64,000 nt of DNA. Origin: Acidimicrobiia bacterium. Lineage in GTDB: Bacteria; Actinomycetota; Acidimicrobiia; IMCC26256; JAMXLJ01. The notes beneath the pieces are model-generated. The model searched no databases. It had not been told where the DNA came from and saw only the letters and a list, made by a program, of their open reading frames with translations. The stretch is from positions 35,838 to 99,837 of the forward strand of contig DASRES010000016.1 in the NCBI GenBank assembly GCA_035651955.1, read 5' to 3'. Shown here one piece after another: positions 50,602-59,005 of the stretch (position 1 is the stretch's first letter; each line of letters opens with the position of its first letter). Both the position numbers and the translations under genes were made by a program.

Positions 50602-51456
50602 ATGGATCCGTCCACGCTGCCGCGACCCGTCACGTTCGTCCTCGGCGGCGGCGGGAGCCTCGGCGCGATCCAGGTCGGCATGATCCGTGCGCTCGCGGCG
50701 CACGGCGTGACGGCCGACCGCGTGATCGGCACGTCGGTCGGGTCGGTGAACGGCGCGGCCCTCGCGCTCGAACCCGAACGCGCACCGGACCGTCTCGCGT
50801 CGGTCTGGTCGGCGATGACGCGCGAGCGCGTCTTCCCGGGCGGTTGGCTCGGCGAGGCGATCACGCTCGAACGCACACGCGACCACCTGTTCCCGAACAG
50901 CGGGCTCGCTGAGGTGATCGCCGAGCACCTCGGCGCGACGACGACGTTCGGCGACCTCGCGCTCCCGTTCGCCGCGACCGCGATGGACGTCGCCACGACC
51001 GAGCCGGTCGTGCTCGACGACGGCCTGCTGCTCCCGGCGTTGCTCGCGAGCGCGGCGATCCCCGCGATCTACCCGCCGATCTTCCGTGACGGACGGCGCC
51101 TCTACGACGGCGGCATCGTCGCCAACGTGCCGCTCCGGGAGGCGATCGCACGCGGCGCGCGCACGCTCGTGGTGCTCGACTGCAGCTTCCCGGGCCACGT
51201 CCCGCCGCCGCCCGCGACGTTCGCGGAGACGATCCTCTTCACCGTGCTGTGCGTCATGCGGCGGCAGGCAGTCCTCGAAGCGCCGCTCGCCGCCGTGCAC
51301 GTCCCGGTCGTCTACCTCCCGGGTCCGGCCGCGCAGTCCGTGTCGCCGCTCGACTTCGGCAAGACGGACATGCTCGTCGCCGGTGCGTACGACGCGGCGT
51401 CGGCGTTCCTCGACGCGACGCACGTCGACGGTCCGGGCCTGTACGGCTCACCGTGA
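50602..51456 (+). CDS. Patatin-like phospholipase
   Basis: A 284-aa acyl hydrolase of the RssA/NTE type. GGGGSLGA (about 15-22) is the oxyanion-hole loop, GTSVGS contains the nucleophile Ser45, and YDGGIVANVPL holds the catalytic Asp of the Ser-Asp dyad. ATG at 50602 is preferred to a GTG two codons upstream by promoter spacing. Likely membrane-associated lipase or lysophospholipase. Confidence 0.92.
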   Translation: MDPSTLPRPVTFVLGGGGSLGAIQVGMIRALAAHGVTADRVIGTSVGSVNGAALALEPERAPDRLASVWSAMTRERVFPGGWLGEAITLERTRDHLFPNSGLAEVIAEHLGATTTFGDLALPFAATAMDVATTEPVVLDDGLLLPALLASAAIPAIYPPIFRDGRRLYDGGIVANVPLREAIARGARTLVVLDCSFPGHVPPPPATFAETILFTVLCVMRRQAVLEAPLAAVHVPVVYLPGPAAQSVSPLDFGKTDMLVAGAYDAASAFLDATHVDGPGLYGSP

Positions 51457-51520
51457 CGTCGCGCCCCGTGGCGCGCCGCCCGCGGTCTCATTGAGCGATT
51501 TCCGTTGCTCCGCGGTACTC

Positions 51521-51537
51521 ACGTTTCAATGAAACGT
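51521..51537. terminator. Palindrome at the patatin/monooxygenase convergence
   Basis: ACGTTTC (51521-51527), a 3-nt loop and GAAACGT (51531-51537) make a 7-bp hairpin in an AT-richer stretch between convergent genes, overlapping the monooxygenase stop. It could act as a weak bidirectional terminator. Confidence 0.35.
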
Positions 51538-53043
51538 CGTCGTCCCGGGGGGTGCGGCGCGACGGCGCGTCGTCTCGGAGACGCGGCCCAGCAGCTTCGT
51601 CATCACCACGTAGAGCGCGTTGCCGTACGGCCACTGGGTCACGACCTTCCCGGTCGGCGACTTGAAGTAGTTGCTCGTCACCGCCCACGACGTGCCCTCC
51701 ATCCGCGACTGGAGCCAGCGGTACCACGCGGCCTCGAAGCGCGGTCGCACGTCCACCGCGGTCACGCGCTCACGCACCATCCGCTTCACGACGCGCACGG
51801 CGTACGACGCCTGCGCCTCCAGCATCGACACGATCTCGCCGCCGTTGGTGCCCGGTCCGTAGAGCATGAAGAAGTTCGGGAACCCGGGAACCGTGATGCC
51901 GAGGTACGCGCGAGGCTCGCCGGCCCAGTGCTCCTGCAACGTCCGCCCGTCGCGCCCGACGACGGGGAGGCGCGCCAGGTAGTTCGCGGGCTGGAAGCCC
52001 GTCGCCATCACGAGGACGTCGACGGCGCGCTCGACGCCGTCGGCGTCGACGATCCCCGTCCGCGTCACCGACGACACCGCGCGCGGGACGAGCTCGACGT
52101 TCTCCTTCTTCAACGCGGGATAGAAGGTGCTCGCAAGGACGGGCCGCTTCCCCGGGTACGGGTACTTCGGCGTCACGGCGTCCCGCAGGTCGGGCCGGTC
52201 CTCGAACTGCCGCGCGATGTACCGCCGGCACACCTCCTCTCGAGCGCGGTTGCGCTTCGTGCCGACCCGGTAGATCTCGCCGCGCCAGAGGTTCCGTTCG
52301 AGCAGCCACTTGAGCCGGTACCGCTCGCGGACGCGCCGCCACCACGTGGCCAGCTCCGCGCGCTGCTCGTCGGTGAAGTCGCGCTCACCCTTCGGGAGCA
52401 CCCATCCCGGCTCGCGCTGGAAGACGTAGAGCTTCTGCACGATGGGTTGGATCGCGGGCACGATCTGTGTTGCCGACGATCCCGTGCCGACGACCGCGAC
52501 GACCTTTCCCGAGAGGTCGTGCTGGTGCTCCCAGCGCGCGGTGTGGAACCTCGGTCCCGCGAAGTCGTGCAGCCCGGGCCAGTCCGGGTACCGCGGCACG
52601 TTGAGGAAGCCGACACCGCTGACGAGCACGTGACACTTGTCGACCGTGCCGTCGTCGAGACGCACCGTCCACACGTGGCGGTCGTCGTCCCACGCGGCCG
52701 ACTCGACCGTCACACCGAGCCGGAGGTGTGGCCGCAGACCGAACTCGTCGACCGTCTCCTCCAGGTACTTCTGGAGCTCGGGCTGCTTCGCGTGTGTGCG
52801 CGTCCAGTCGTGCGGCTTGAACGAGAAGCAGTAGAGATGCGACCCGACGTCGACCTCGGCGCCGGGATACGTGTTGTCCCACCACGTGCCGCCGATCCCG
52901 AGCGACGACTCGTAGATCGTGAACGTCTCGATGCCGGCACGTTTGAGCTTGACGCCCGTCGCGACGCCGGCGAAGCCCGCGCCGACCACCACGACGCGCG
53001 GCGTGGGCTGCGGGCCGAACAGCTCTTCGGCCGTCGGTCTCAC
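51526..53043 (-). CDS. Flavin-containing Baeyer-Villiger-type monooxygenase
   Basis: A 505-aa FAD/NADPH enzyme that inserts oxygen next to a ketone or oxygenates a heteroatom. FAD motif VVGAGFAGVATG (19-30), the type I BVMO fingerprint FAGPRFHTARW (161-171) and NADPH motif VVGTGSSATQ (about 184-193) are in order, and VMATGFQPANYL is the conserved ATG region. GTG at 53043 overlaps the VOC stop (GTGA). It is last in a four-gene minus-strand operon with SDR, amidohydrolase and VOC, which fits conversion of an alcohol through a ketone to an ester or lactone. Confidence 0.93.
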   Translation of the reverse strand: MRPTAEELFGPQPTPRVVVVGAGFAGVATGVKLKRAGIETFTIYESSLGIGGTWWDNTYPGAEVDVGSHLYCFSFKPHDWTRTHAKQPELQKYLEETVDEFGLRPHLRLGVTVESAAWDDDRHVWTVRLDDGTVDKCHVLVSGVGFLNVPRYPDWPGLHDFAGPRFHTARWEHQHDLSGKVVAVVGTGSSATQIVPAIQPIVQKLYVFQREPGWVLPKGERDFTDEQRAELATWWRRVRERYRLKWLLERNLWRGEIYRVGTKRNRAREEVCRRYIARQFEDRPDLRDAVTPKYPYPGKRPVLASTFYPALKKENVELVPRAVSSVTRTGIVDADGVERAVDVLVMATGFQPANYLARLPVVGRDGRTLQEHWAGEPRAYLGITVPGFPNFFMLYGPGTNGGEIVSMLEAQASYAVRVVKRMVRERVTAVDVRPRFEAAWYRWLQSRMEGTSWAVTSNYFKSPTGKVVTQWPYGNALYVVMTKLLGRVSETTRRRAAPPGTTTFH

Positions 53044-53432
53044 GGCGCCTCGTAGATCATGAACTCGAGCAGGTTGCCGTCCGGATCGCGTACGTACACG
53101 CTCGTTGCGTCCGCACGACGGCCACCACGACGCGCGACGGGACCTTCCTCGATCGCGGCACCGACACGGTTGAGCGTCGAGCGCAACGCGTCCGCCGACC
53201 CGTCCCACACGAAGCACAGGTCGCCACACGGCGGCGTCGCGGCGGGCGCCCGCAGCGTGAACTCCGCACGCGGCCACACCTCGGGCCGGTGGAAGTTGAT
53301 CATCTGCTCGCCGACGTACACCGAGACGACGCTGCGCTGCTCGTCGACGTCGCATCCGAGCGCGCGGTAGAACGCGACCGTCGCGTCCGCGTCGCGCATC
53401 GGGAGCGACACGTGGTCGAACCCGCGGATCAC
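53040..53432 (-). CDS. VOC-family protein (glyoxalase/ring-cleavage-dioxygenase fold)
   Basis: A 130-aa single-unit VOC protein. GFDHVSLPMRDADATVAFYRALG (about 4-26) gives the first metal-ligand His, INFHRPEVWP a second, and VYVRDPDGNLLEFMIYE (about 112-128) the last Glu. It may be a ring-cleaving dioxygenase, an isomerase or a fosfomycin/glyoxalase-type enzyme. GTG at 53432 overlaps the amidohydrolase stop (GTGA); a longer reading is antisense-like and Arg-rich. Confidence 0.9.
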   Translation of the reverse strand: MIRGFDHVSLPMRDADATVAFYRALGCDVDEQRSVVSVYVGEQMINFHRPEVWPRAEFTLRAPAATPPCGDLCFVWDGSADALRSTLNRVGAAIEEGPVARRGGRRADATSVYVRDPDGNLLEFMIYEAP

Positions 53433-54535
53433 GTCGGGAAGTACAGCCGCGCGCAGTTCGTCGCGGTGATCTTGCGGCGATCGGCCTCGGGCAACGCGCC
53501 CAGCGACTCCTCGATCGCCTGGCGCGAGCTCGGGAACGTGCTGTCGGTGTGCGGGTAGTCGGACGCCCACATGCACGAGTCGGCGCCGAGCAACGGCACG
53601 AGCTGCGCGGCGAGCGGCTCCTCCTCGAACGTCGCGACCACCTGCCGGCGGAACAGCTCGCTCGGCGCGAGCTGCGGCGCGTAGTCGAGCTTGTCGCTCA
53701 GCGCGTGCCACTCGCCGTCGAGGCGGGCGAGGAACCACGGCAGCCACCCGACGCCCGACTCCGCGAGCACGAGCCTCAGCCCGGGGTGACGTTCGAGCGC
53801 ACCGCCGAAGACCATGATCGCCAGCGGCTCGTCGAGCTGGAGTGGCAGCACGCTCGCGAACGCAGCCGACTGCCACCTGCCGACCTGGTAGCTGAGGTTC
53901 GAGGACGTGCCGCCCTTGATGTGGAAGCTGACGGGCAGGCCGGTCTGCTCGGCGGCCGACCAGAGGCGGTCCCAGGCCGGGTCACCGAGGTCGACGTCGA
54001 ACGCGCCGACGATCGCGCCGCGGTGGCCGATCGCCGCGCACCGCTCGAGCTCCGCGGCGGCGGCCTCGGGCGAGTGACCGGGCAGGAACGCGAGCACGCA
54101 CAGCCGGTCGGGGTCGACCGCGTTGAACTCCTCGACGGCCCAGTCGTTCCACGCCGCGTAGCACGTCTCCTGCAGCGCGGGCTCGGCGATCGGGAAGCCG
54201 AGCGACAACGGCCCGTAGATCACCGACGCGGTGACGCCGTCGCGGTCCATGTCCTCGAGCCGCAGCTTCGGGGTCCCGGCCCGGTACCCGTCGTCGTCGA
54301 TGCCGGCGCGGCCGATCGCGCTGAAGCGCTTCAGCAGCTCACGGTTGCCGGGCGGGATGCCGCTGCGACCCATCACGCGGTCCTCGCAGATCCAGAACGA
54401 CCCCTTCTCGCGCGCGACGACGTGCGGCGCGCGCTCGGCGTCCGCGCCGCGCACCCGCGACCGCCACAGGTCGGGTGGGACCGCGGAGAGGTCGAGGTGG
54501 TCGTCGCACGAGTAGATGCCTTCGGCCTGCGCCAT
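53429..54535 (-). CDS. Amidohydrolase family 2 protein
   Basis: A 368-aa TIM-barrel metal-dependent hydrolase/decarboxylase. IYSCDDHLDLS (about 7-17) carries the N-terminal metal-binding Asp/His region, VSFHIKGGTSSN (about 205-216) the central His, VLAESGVGWLPWFLARLD the next strand and WASDYPHTDSTFP (about 330-342) the final Asp. GGGAG lies about 9 nt before the ATG at 54535. It is paired functionally with the paralogue at 57650 on the divergent operon. Confidence 0.9.
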   Translation of the reverse strand: MAQAEGIYSCDDHLDLSAVPPDLWRSRVRGADAERAPHVVAREKGSFWICEDRVMGRSGIPPGNRELLKRFSAIGRAGIDDDGYRAGTPKLRLEDMDRDGVTASVIYGPLSLGFPIAEPALQETCYAAWNDWAVEEFNAVDPDRLCVLAFLPGHSPEAAAAELERCAAIGHRGAIVGAFDVDLGDPAWDRLWSAAEQTGLPVSFHIKGGTSSNLSYQVGRWQSAAFASVLPLQLDEPLAIMVFGGALERHPGLRLVLAESGVGWLPWFLARLDGEWHALSDKLDYAPQLAPSELFRRQVVATFEEEPLAAQLVPLLGADSCMWASDYPHTDSTFPSSRQAIEESLGALPEADRRKITATNCARLYFPT

Positions 54536-54560
54536 GTGCCGTCGCTCCCGTCTCGTCGTG

Positions 54561-55361
54561 TCAGCGTTGCGCGGCGTCCGCGCCCGGCGCCATGAGGTCC
54601 TTCACCCGCCGGGGTGGCGCCCCCGCGGTCGTCCCCCCGTCGACGGGCAGCACGACGCCCGTCACCTGGGCCGCGGCGTCGCTCGCGAGGTACAGGACCG
54701 CGTTCGCGACGTCGCGCGGCGATCCGACGCGCTGCAGCGGTTGCATCGCGCGGACGATCGCGGCCTGGTCGAGATCGGCGTTGATGCCCGTCGGGATGTG
54801 CGCCGGCGCGACGCAGTTGACGCGCACGTTCTTGCGCGCGAGCTCGACCGCGATGGAGCGCGTCACGTGGATGACGGCCGCCTTGGACGCGCGGTACGCC
54901 ATCACACCGGTCCCGGCGTTGATCCCACCGATCGAGGTGATGTTGACGATGGAGCCGCCGCCGTTGCGAGCCATGTGGCGCGCGGCGCGCTGGCTGCCGA
55001 CCATCACGCCGAGGACGTTCACGGCCATCACGCGGTCGAAGTCGCCGAAGTCGTCGTCGAGGAAGCGCGTGAACGAGCCGCCGATCCCCGCGTTGTTCAC
55101 CATCACGTGCAACCCGCCGAACCGGTCGACCGCGGCGTCGACCGCGGCCTGGACGTCGTCGGGGTTCGCGACGTCGGTCCGCTGGAAGCACGCGGCCGGG
55201 CCGAGCTGCTGGGCGAGTGCGTCGCCCCGGTCGGGGTCGACGTCCGCGATGACGACGCTCGCACCGGCCTCGACGAAGCGCTCGGCGATGCCGCGGCCGA
55301 TGCCGCTGGCGCCGCCGGTGACGATGGCGACCTTCGCGGCGAGCTCGGGACCTGCCGACAT
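54561..55361 (-). CDS. Short-chain dehydrogenase/reductase
   Basis: A 266-aa classical SDR oxidising an alcohol to a ketone or the reverse. TGGASGIGRGI (about 15-25) binds NAD(P), NNAGIGG follows, and the catalytic Ser (ITSIGGI) and YRASK (about 160-164) are intact. ATG at 55361 has a GGGGAG site; upstream in-frame residues are Arg-rich and cover the promoter. It is the first gene of the minus-strand operon and is divergent from the P450 operon. Confidence 0.93.
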   Translation of the reverse strand: MSAGPELAAKVAIVTGGASGIGRGIAERFVEAGASVVIADVDPDRGDALAQQLGPAACFQRTDVANPDDVQAAVDAAVDRFGGLHVMVNNAGIGGSFTRFLDDDFGDFDRVMAVNVLGVMVGSQRAARHMARNGGGSIVNITSIGGINAGTGVMAYRASKAAVIHVTRSIAVELARKNVRVNCVAPAHIPTGINADLDQAAIVRAMQPLQRVGSPRDVANAVLYLASDAAAQVTGVVLPVDGGTTAGAPPRRVKDLMAPGADAAQR

Positions 55362-55394
55362 GCGCTGCTCCCCTCGTCGGCGACGGCGGCCGTC

Positions 55395-55400
55395 AGATAA
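55395..55400 (-). promoter_or_regulatory. -10 element of the minus-strand catabolic operon
   Basis: Minus-strand TTATCT lies 33 nt before the ATG at 55361 and touches the first 18-bp repeat. Confidence 0.45.
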
Positions 55401-55415
55401 CAGTCGTGTCAGCGG
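55398..55415. promoter_or_regulatory. Putative operator, copy 1
   Basis: TAACAGTCGTGTCAGCGG. It matches copy 2 (55474-55491) at 15 of 18 positions. Read on the minus strand it contains the imperfect palindrome TGACA-N4-TGTTA, like TetR-family sites. It overlaps the TTATCT -10 of the SDR operon. Confidence 0.6.
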
Positions 55416-55473
55416 ACGGTACCATCGAGCGAGCAACCACGCCGCCGGAACGCCCGTGCGCGGCGGGGATTAC

Positions 55474-55491
55474 TAACGGTAGTGTCACCGG
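55474..55491. promoter_or_regulatory. Putative operator, copy 2
   Basis: TAACGGTAGTGTCACCGG, the direct repeat of copy 1, 76 nt further on. It covers the TAGTGT -10 of the P450 gene. The shared repeats at both -10 elements suggest one repressor for both operons. Confidence 0.6.
55480..55485 (+). promoter_or_regulatory. -10 element of the P450 operon (leaderless)
   Basis: TAGTGT ends 7 nt before the ATG at 55493 and lies inside operator copy 2. Confidence 0.55.
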
Positions 55492-55492
55492 C

Positions 55493-56794
55493 ATGACGGA
55501 GGCGACGAACCTCGACGGCCGCGACTTCGACGGCCGCGACTTCGACGGCATCGACTTCTTCCGGGCGCGCGAGCTCTACCAGGACCCGTACCCGTACTAC
55601 GAGTACGTGCGCGCGCACGGCCCGGTGTGGCGCGAGCCGCACCGCGGCGTCGTCATGGTGACCGGGTACGACGAGGCGATCTCGGTCTTCACCGATCCGG
55701 CGACGTTCTCGAGCTGCAACACCGTGGGCGGCCCGTTCGCGCGCTTCCCAGTTCCGCTCGATGGGGACGACATCGGCGAGATCATCGAGCAGTACCGCGA
55801 CACGCTCCCGTTCAGCGACCAGCTCCCCTCGTTCGACCCGCCGCGGCACACCGCGCACCGCGGGCTGCTCATGCGCCTCATCACGCCGAAGCGCCTGCGC
55901 GAGAACGAGGAGTTCATGTGGCGGCTGGCCGACCGCCATATCGACGAGTTCCTGTCGTCCGGTCGGTGCGAGTTCGTGCACGACTACGCGAACGCGTTCA
56001 CCCTGCTCGTCATCGCGGACCTCCTCGGCGTCCCGGAAGAGGACCACGCGACGTTTCGCGAGCAGCTGCAGGGCGAGCAGCGGCCCGTCAACTCGCCGAT
56101 CCAGCACAAGCCGCTCGGGTTCCTGTACGACCGCTTCACCGAGTACATCGAGGACCGCAGACGGGCGCCGCGCCACGACGTCATGACGCAGCTCGCGACG
56201 GCGACGTTCCCCGACGGGACGCTCCCCGACGTGCACGACGTCATGCTGATCGCCGCGAACCTCTTCGCCGCCGGTCAGGAGACGACGGCACGGATGCTGA
56301 GCACCGCGATGCGCTGGATCGGCGAGCGTCCCGAGCTGCAACAGAGGTTGCGTGACGACCGCGAGCTCGTCCCCAACCTCGTCGAGGAGGTCGTGCGCCT
56401 CGAGAGCCCGATCCAGTCGACGTTCCGGCTCGCGCGCCGCGCGGCGAAGGTCGGCGACGTCGAGATCGCGCCGGGAACGACGCTGATGCTGCTCACCGGG
56501 GCCGCGAACCGCGATCCGCGCCAGTTCGACGCGCCCGACGAGCTGCGTCTCGACCGCCCGAACGGCCGTCAGCACGTCGGGTTCGGGTTCGGCATCCACG
56601 CCTGCGCGGGCGCGCCGCTCGCGCGCGCCGAGGGCCGTGTGAGCCTCGAGCGCCTGCTCGACCGCATGGCGGACATCCGCGTCTCGGAGGCGGAGCACGG
56701 TCCACCTGGCGACCGGCACTACGCGTACACGCCGATCTACATGCTGCGCGGCCTCGAGCAGCTGCACCTCGAGTTCACGCCGGTCGCGTCGTGA
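55493..56794 (+). CDS. Cytochrome P450
   Basis: A 433-aa soluble P450 monooxygenase needing a ferredoxin partner. The I-helix AGQETT (260-265), ExxR (Glu299-Arg302) and haem-binding FGFGIHACAG with Cys371 are all intact. The N-terminus has an unusual short repeat (DGRDFDGRDFDGIDFF, about residues 8-23). ATG at 55493 follows TAGTGT by 7 nt. Its stop overlaps the next SDR by GTGA. No ferredoxin or ferredoxin reductase is in the window, so electrons must come from elsewhere. Confidence 0.95.
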   Translation: MTEATNLDGRDFDGRDFDGIDFFRARELYQDPYPYYEYVRAHGPVWREPHRGVVMVTGYDEAISVFTDPATFSSCNTVGGPFARFPVPLDGDDIGEIIEQYRDTLPFSDQLPSFDPPRHTAHRGLLMRLITPKRLRENEEFMWRLADRHIDEFLSSGRCEFVHDYANAFTLLVIADLLGVPEEDHATFREQLQGEQRPVNSPIQHKPLGFLYDRFTEYIEDRRRAPRHDVMTQLATATFPDGTLPDVHDVMLIAANLFAAGQETTARMLSTAMRWIGERPELQQRLRDDRELVPNLVEEVVRLESPIQSTFRLARRAAKVGDVEIAPGTTLMLLTGAANRDPRQFDAPDELRLDRPNGRQHVGFGFGIHACAGAPLARAEGRVSLERLLDRMADIRVSEAEHGPPGDRHYAYTPIYMLRGLEQLHLEFTPVAS

Positions 56795-57618
56795 GCGCCC
56801 GCTTCGGCTACCGCGACCGGCGCGTCGTCGTCACCGGCGGCGCGCGCGGCGTCGGCGCCGCGCTGCTCGACGTGCTGGCCGACCTGGACGTCGGGCACGT
56901 CACGGTGCTCGATCGCGACGAGCCGAGCGGGCCGCACGACACCTTCCTCCCCGTCGACCTGTCCGACGAGCAGGCCGTGCGTGACGCCATCGCGCGCGTC
57001 GACGGCCCGGTCCACGCGCTGTTCAACAACGCCGGCGTCGCCGACACGCAGCCACCGCACACGGTCCTGGCGGTCAACTACCTCGCGTTGCGGACGCTGT
57101 CGGAGGGGCTGCTCGACCGCATGCCGCCCGGGGGCGCGATCGTGAACACCGCGTCCCTCGCCGGCAACCTCTGGCGCAAGCGCGTGCAGCAGATCGGCGA
57201 GCTCCTCGACATCGACGTGCGCGACACGGGCTGGTCGCCCGCGCTCGACTGGTTCGACGCCAACCGCGAGACGCTGGGCCAGGGCCCCTACAACTTCTCG
57301 AAGGAGGTCGTCGAGGTCTACACGTTGCGCTCCTCGCGACCGACCATGCGGCGCGGCGTGCGCACGAACACCGTCTGCCCGGGCCCGATCGACACGCCCC
57401 TGCTGCCGGACTTCCGCAAGACGACGAGTGACAAGATCGTGGACTGGAACATCCGCGAGATGAACGGCCGCGCCGTCGCGCCCGAGGAGGTCGCGGCGGT
57501 GCTGGCGTTCCTCGGCTCGCCCGCCGCGGCCTACGTCAACGGTGTCAACCTGGACATCGACGGCGGGTTCGGCGCGGCGCTCGCGACCGGCCAGGTGGAC
57601 TTCAGCGGACGACAATGA
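56791..57618 (+). CDS. Short-chain dehydrogenase/reductase
   Basis: A 275-aa SDR. VTGGARGVGAALL (about 14-26) binds NAD(P), NNAGVAD is present, and the catalytic region is VNTASLAGNLWRK with a long insert before YNFSK (about 168-172). The insert of roughly 40 residues between Ser and Tyr is larger than usual and resembles 3-alpha-hydroxysteroid-dehydrogenase-type SDRs. The GTG start overlaps the P450 stop (GTGA), implying that the P450 product is its substrate. Confidence 0.9.
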   Translation: MSARFGYRDRRVVVTGGARGVGAALLDVLADLDVGHVTVLDRDEPSGPHDTFLPVDLSDEQAVRDAIARVDGPVHALFNNAGVADTQPPHTVLAVNYLALRTLSEGLLDRMPPGGAIVNTASLAGNLWRKRVQQIGELLDIDVRDTGWSPALDWFDANRETLGQGPYNFSKEVVEVYTLRSSRPTMRRGVRTNTVCPGPIDTPLLPDFRKTTSDKIVDWNIREMNGRAVAPEEVAAVLAFLGSPAAAYVNGVNLDIDGGFGAALATGQVDFSGRQ

Positions 57619-57649
57619 CCGGCACCGGCGCGTGACGAGAGGAGCCTCC

Positions 57650-58918
57650 GTGCGGACCGACGACATGATCCTGGTGAGCATCGACGACCACGTCATCGAG
57701 CCGCCCGACATGTACGAGCGTCACGTGCCGGCCAAGTGGCGCGACGAGGTCCCCAAGGTCGTGAAGAACGACGCCGGGGTCGACCAGTGGGTGTTCCAGG
57801 GCCAGGCGACCTCGACACCGTTCGGCATGGCCGCGACCGTCGGCTGGCCACGCGAGGAATGGGGCTTCGAGCCGGGCGCGTTCTCCGAGCTGCGCCCCGG
57901 ATGCTTCGACGTGCACCAGCGCGTCCGCGACATGGACGTCAACGGCGTCCTCGCGTCGATGTGCTTCCCCACGATGGCCGGCTTCAACGCGAGGACCTTC
58001 AACGAGGCCGTCGACAAGGAGCTCTCGCTCGTGATGCTCCAGGCGTACAACGACTGGCACATCGAGGAGTGGTGCGGCCCGTATCCCGACCGGTTCATCC
58101 CGCTCGGGATCGTCCCGATGTGGGACGTCGACCTCGCGGTGAAGGAGATCGACCGCATCGCGAAGCGGGGCTTCCGCGCCATCAGCTTCCTCGAGGCGCC
58201 GCACGCGCAGGGCCACCCGAGCTTCCTGTCGGGCCACTGGGACCCGATGCTGCAGGCGCTCGTCGACCACGACATGGTCCTGTGCCTGCACATCGGCGGC
58301 GCGTGGGACATCGTCAAGCTCGCGCCCGAGGCGCCCGTCGACCACTGGATCGTCGTCCCGTCGCAGCTCACGATGCTCACCGCGCAGGACCTGCTCTTCG
58401 GCCCGACGCTCCGGCGGTTCCCCGGCCTGCGCGTCGCGCTGTCCGAGGGCGGGATCGGCTGGATCCCGTTCTACCTCGACCGCGTCGACCGCCACTTCCA
58501 GAACCAGGCCTGGATCGGGAACAGCTTCGGCGACGGCAAGCTCCCGTCGGACGTGTTCCGCGAGCACTTCCTCGCGTGCTTCATCACGGACCCGTCGGGG
58601 CTCAAGCTGCGCGACGAGATCGGGCTCGACGTGATCGCGTGGGAGTGCGACTACCCGCACACCGACACGACGTGGCCCGAGTCGCCCGAGTTCGTCGCGA
58701 ACGAGCTCGCGCGCGCGGGCTGCACCGACGACGAGATCCACAAGATCACGTGGGCGAACGCCTCGCAGTTCTTCCGCTGGGACCCGTTCGCGCACACACC
58801 GAAGGAGCGCGCGACGGTCGGCGCGCTGCGGGCGCGTGCGACGGACGTCGACACGACCCGCATGTCGCGCGAGGAATGGCGCAAGCGCAACGAGGCCGCC
58901 GGCATCGGCGTCGTCTGA
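57650..58918 (+). CDS. Amidohydrolase family 2 protein
   Basis: A 422-aa TIM-barrel metal-dependent hydrolase or decarboxylase. VSIDDHVIEPPDMYERHVP (about 9-27) is the N-terminal metal region, LCLHIGGAWD (about 216) the central His, ALSEGGIGWIPFYLDRVDRH the next strand and WECDYPHTDTTWPESP (about 336-351) the final Asp. GAGAGGAG precedes the GTG at 57650. It is third in the P450 operon, and its family also appears in the divergent operon and at 28749. Confidence 0.9.
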   Translation: MRTDDMILVSIDDHVIEPPDMYERHVPAKWRDEVPKVVKNDAGVDQWVFQGQATSTPFGMAATVGWPREEWGFEPGAFSELRPGCFDVHQRVRDMDVNGVLASMCFPTMAGFNARTFNEAVDKELSLVMLQAYNDWHIEEWCGPYPDRFIPLGIVPMWDVDLAVKEIDRIAKRGFRAISFLEAPHAQGHPSFLSGHWDPMLQALVDHDMVLCLHIGGAWDIVKLAPEAPVDHWIVVPSQLTMLTAQDLLFGPTLRRFPGLRVALSEGGIGWIPFYLDRVDRHFQNQAWIGNSFGDGKLPSDVFREHFLACFITDPSGLKLRDEIGLDVIAWECDYPHTDTTWPESPEFVANELARAGCTDDEIHKITWANASQFFRWDPFAHTPKERATVGALRARATDVDTTRMSREEWRKRNEAAGIGVV

Positions 58919-59005
58919 GACCGCGACGCGGGAAGCGTCCGGCGTTCGTGCGTCGTTCAACGTCGCTCTCCGACATCGAGCGACGCAGAAAGGCGTCGGG
59001 TTGCG

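Noticed and set aside
55398..55491. KstR-type sterol operators in the P450/SDR intergenic region
   Set aside because: The repeats do not fit the known KstR pattern TNNAACNNGTTNNA; only a general TetR-like palindrome can be claimed.
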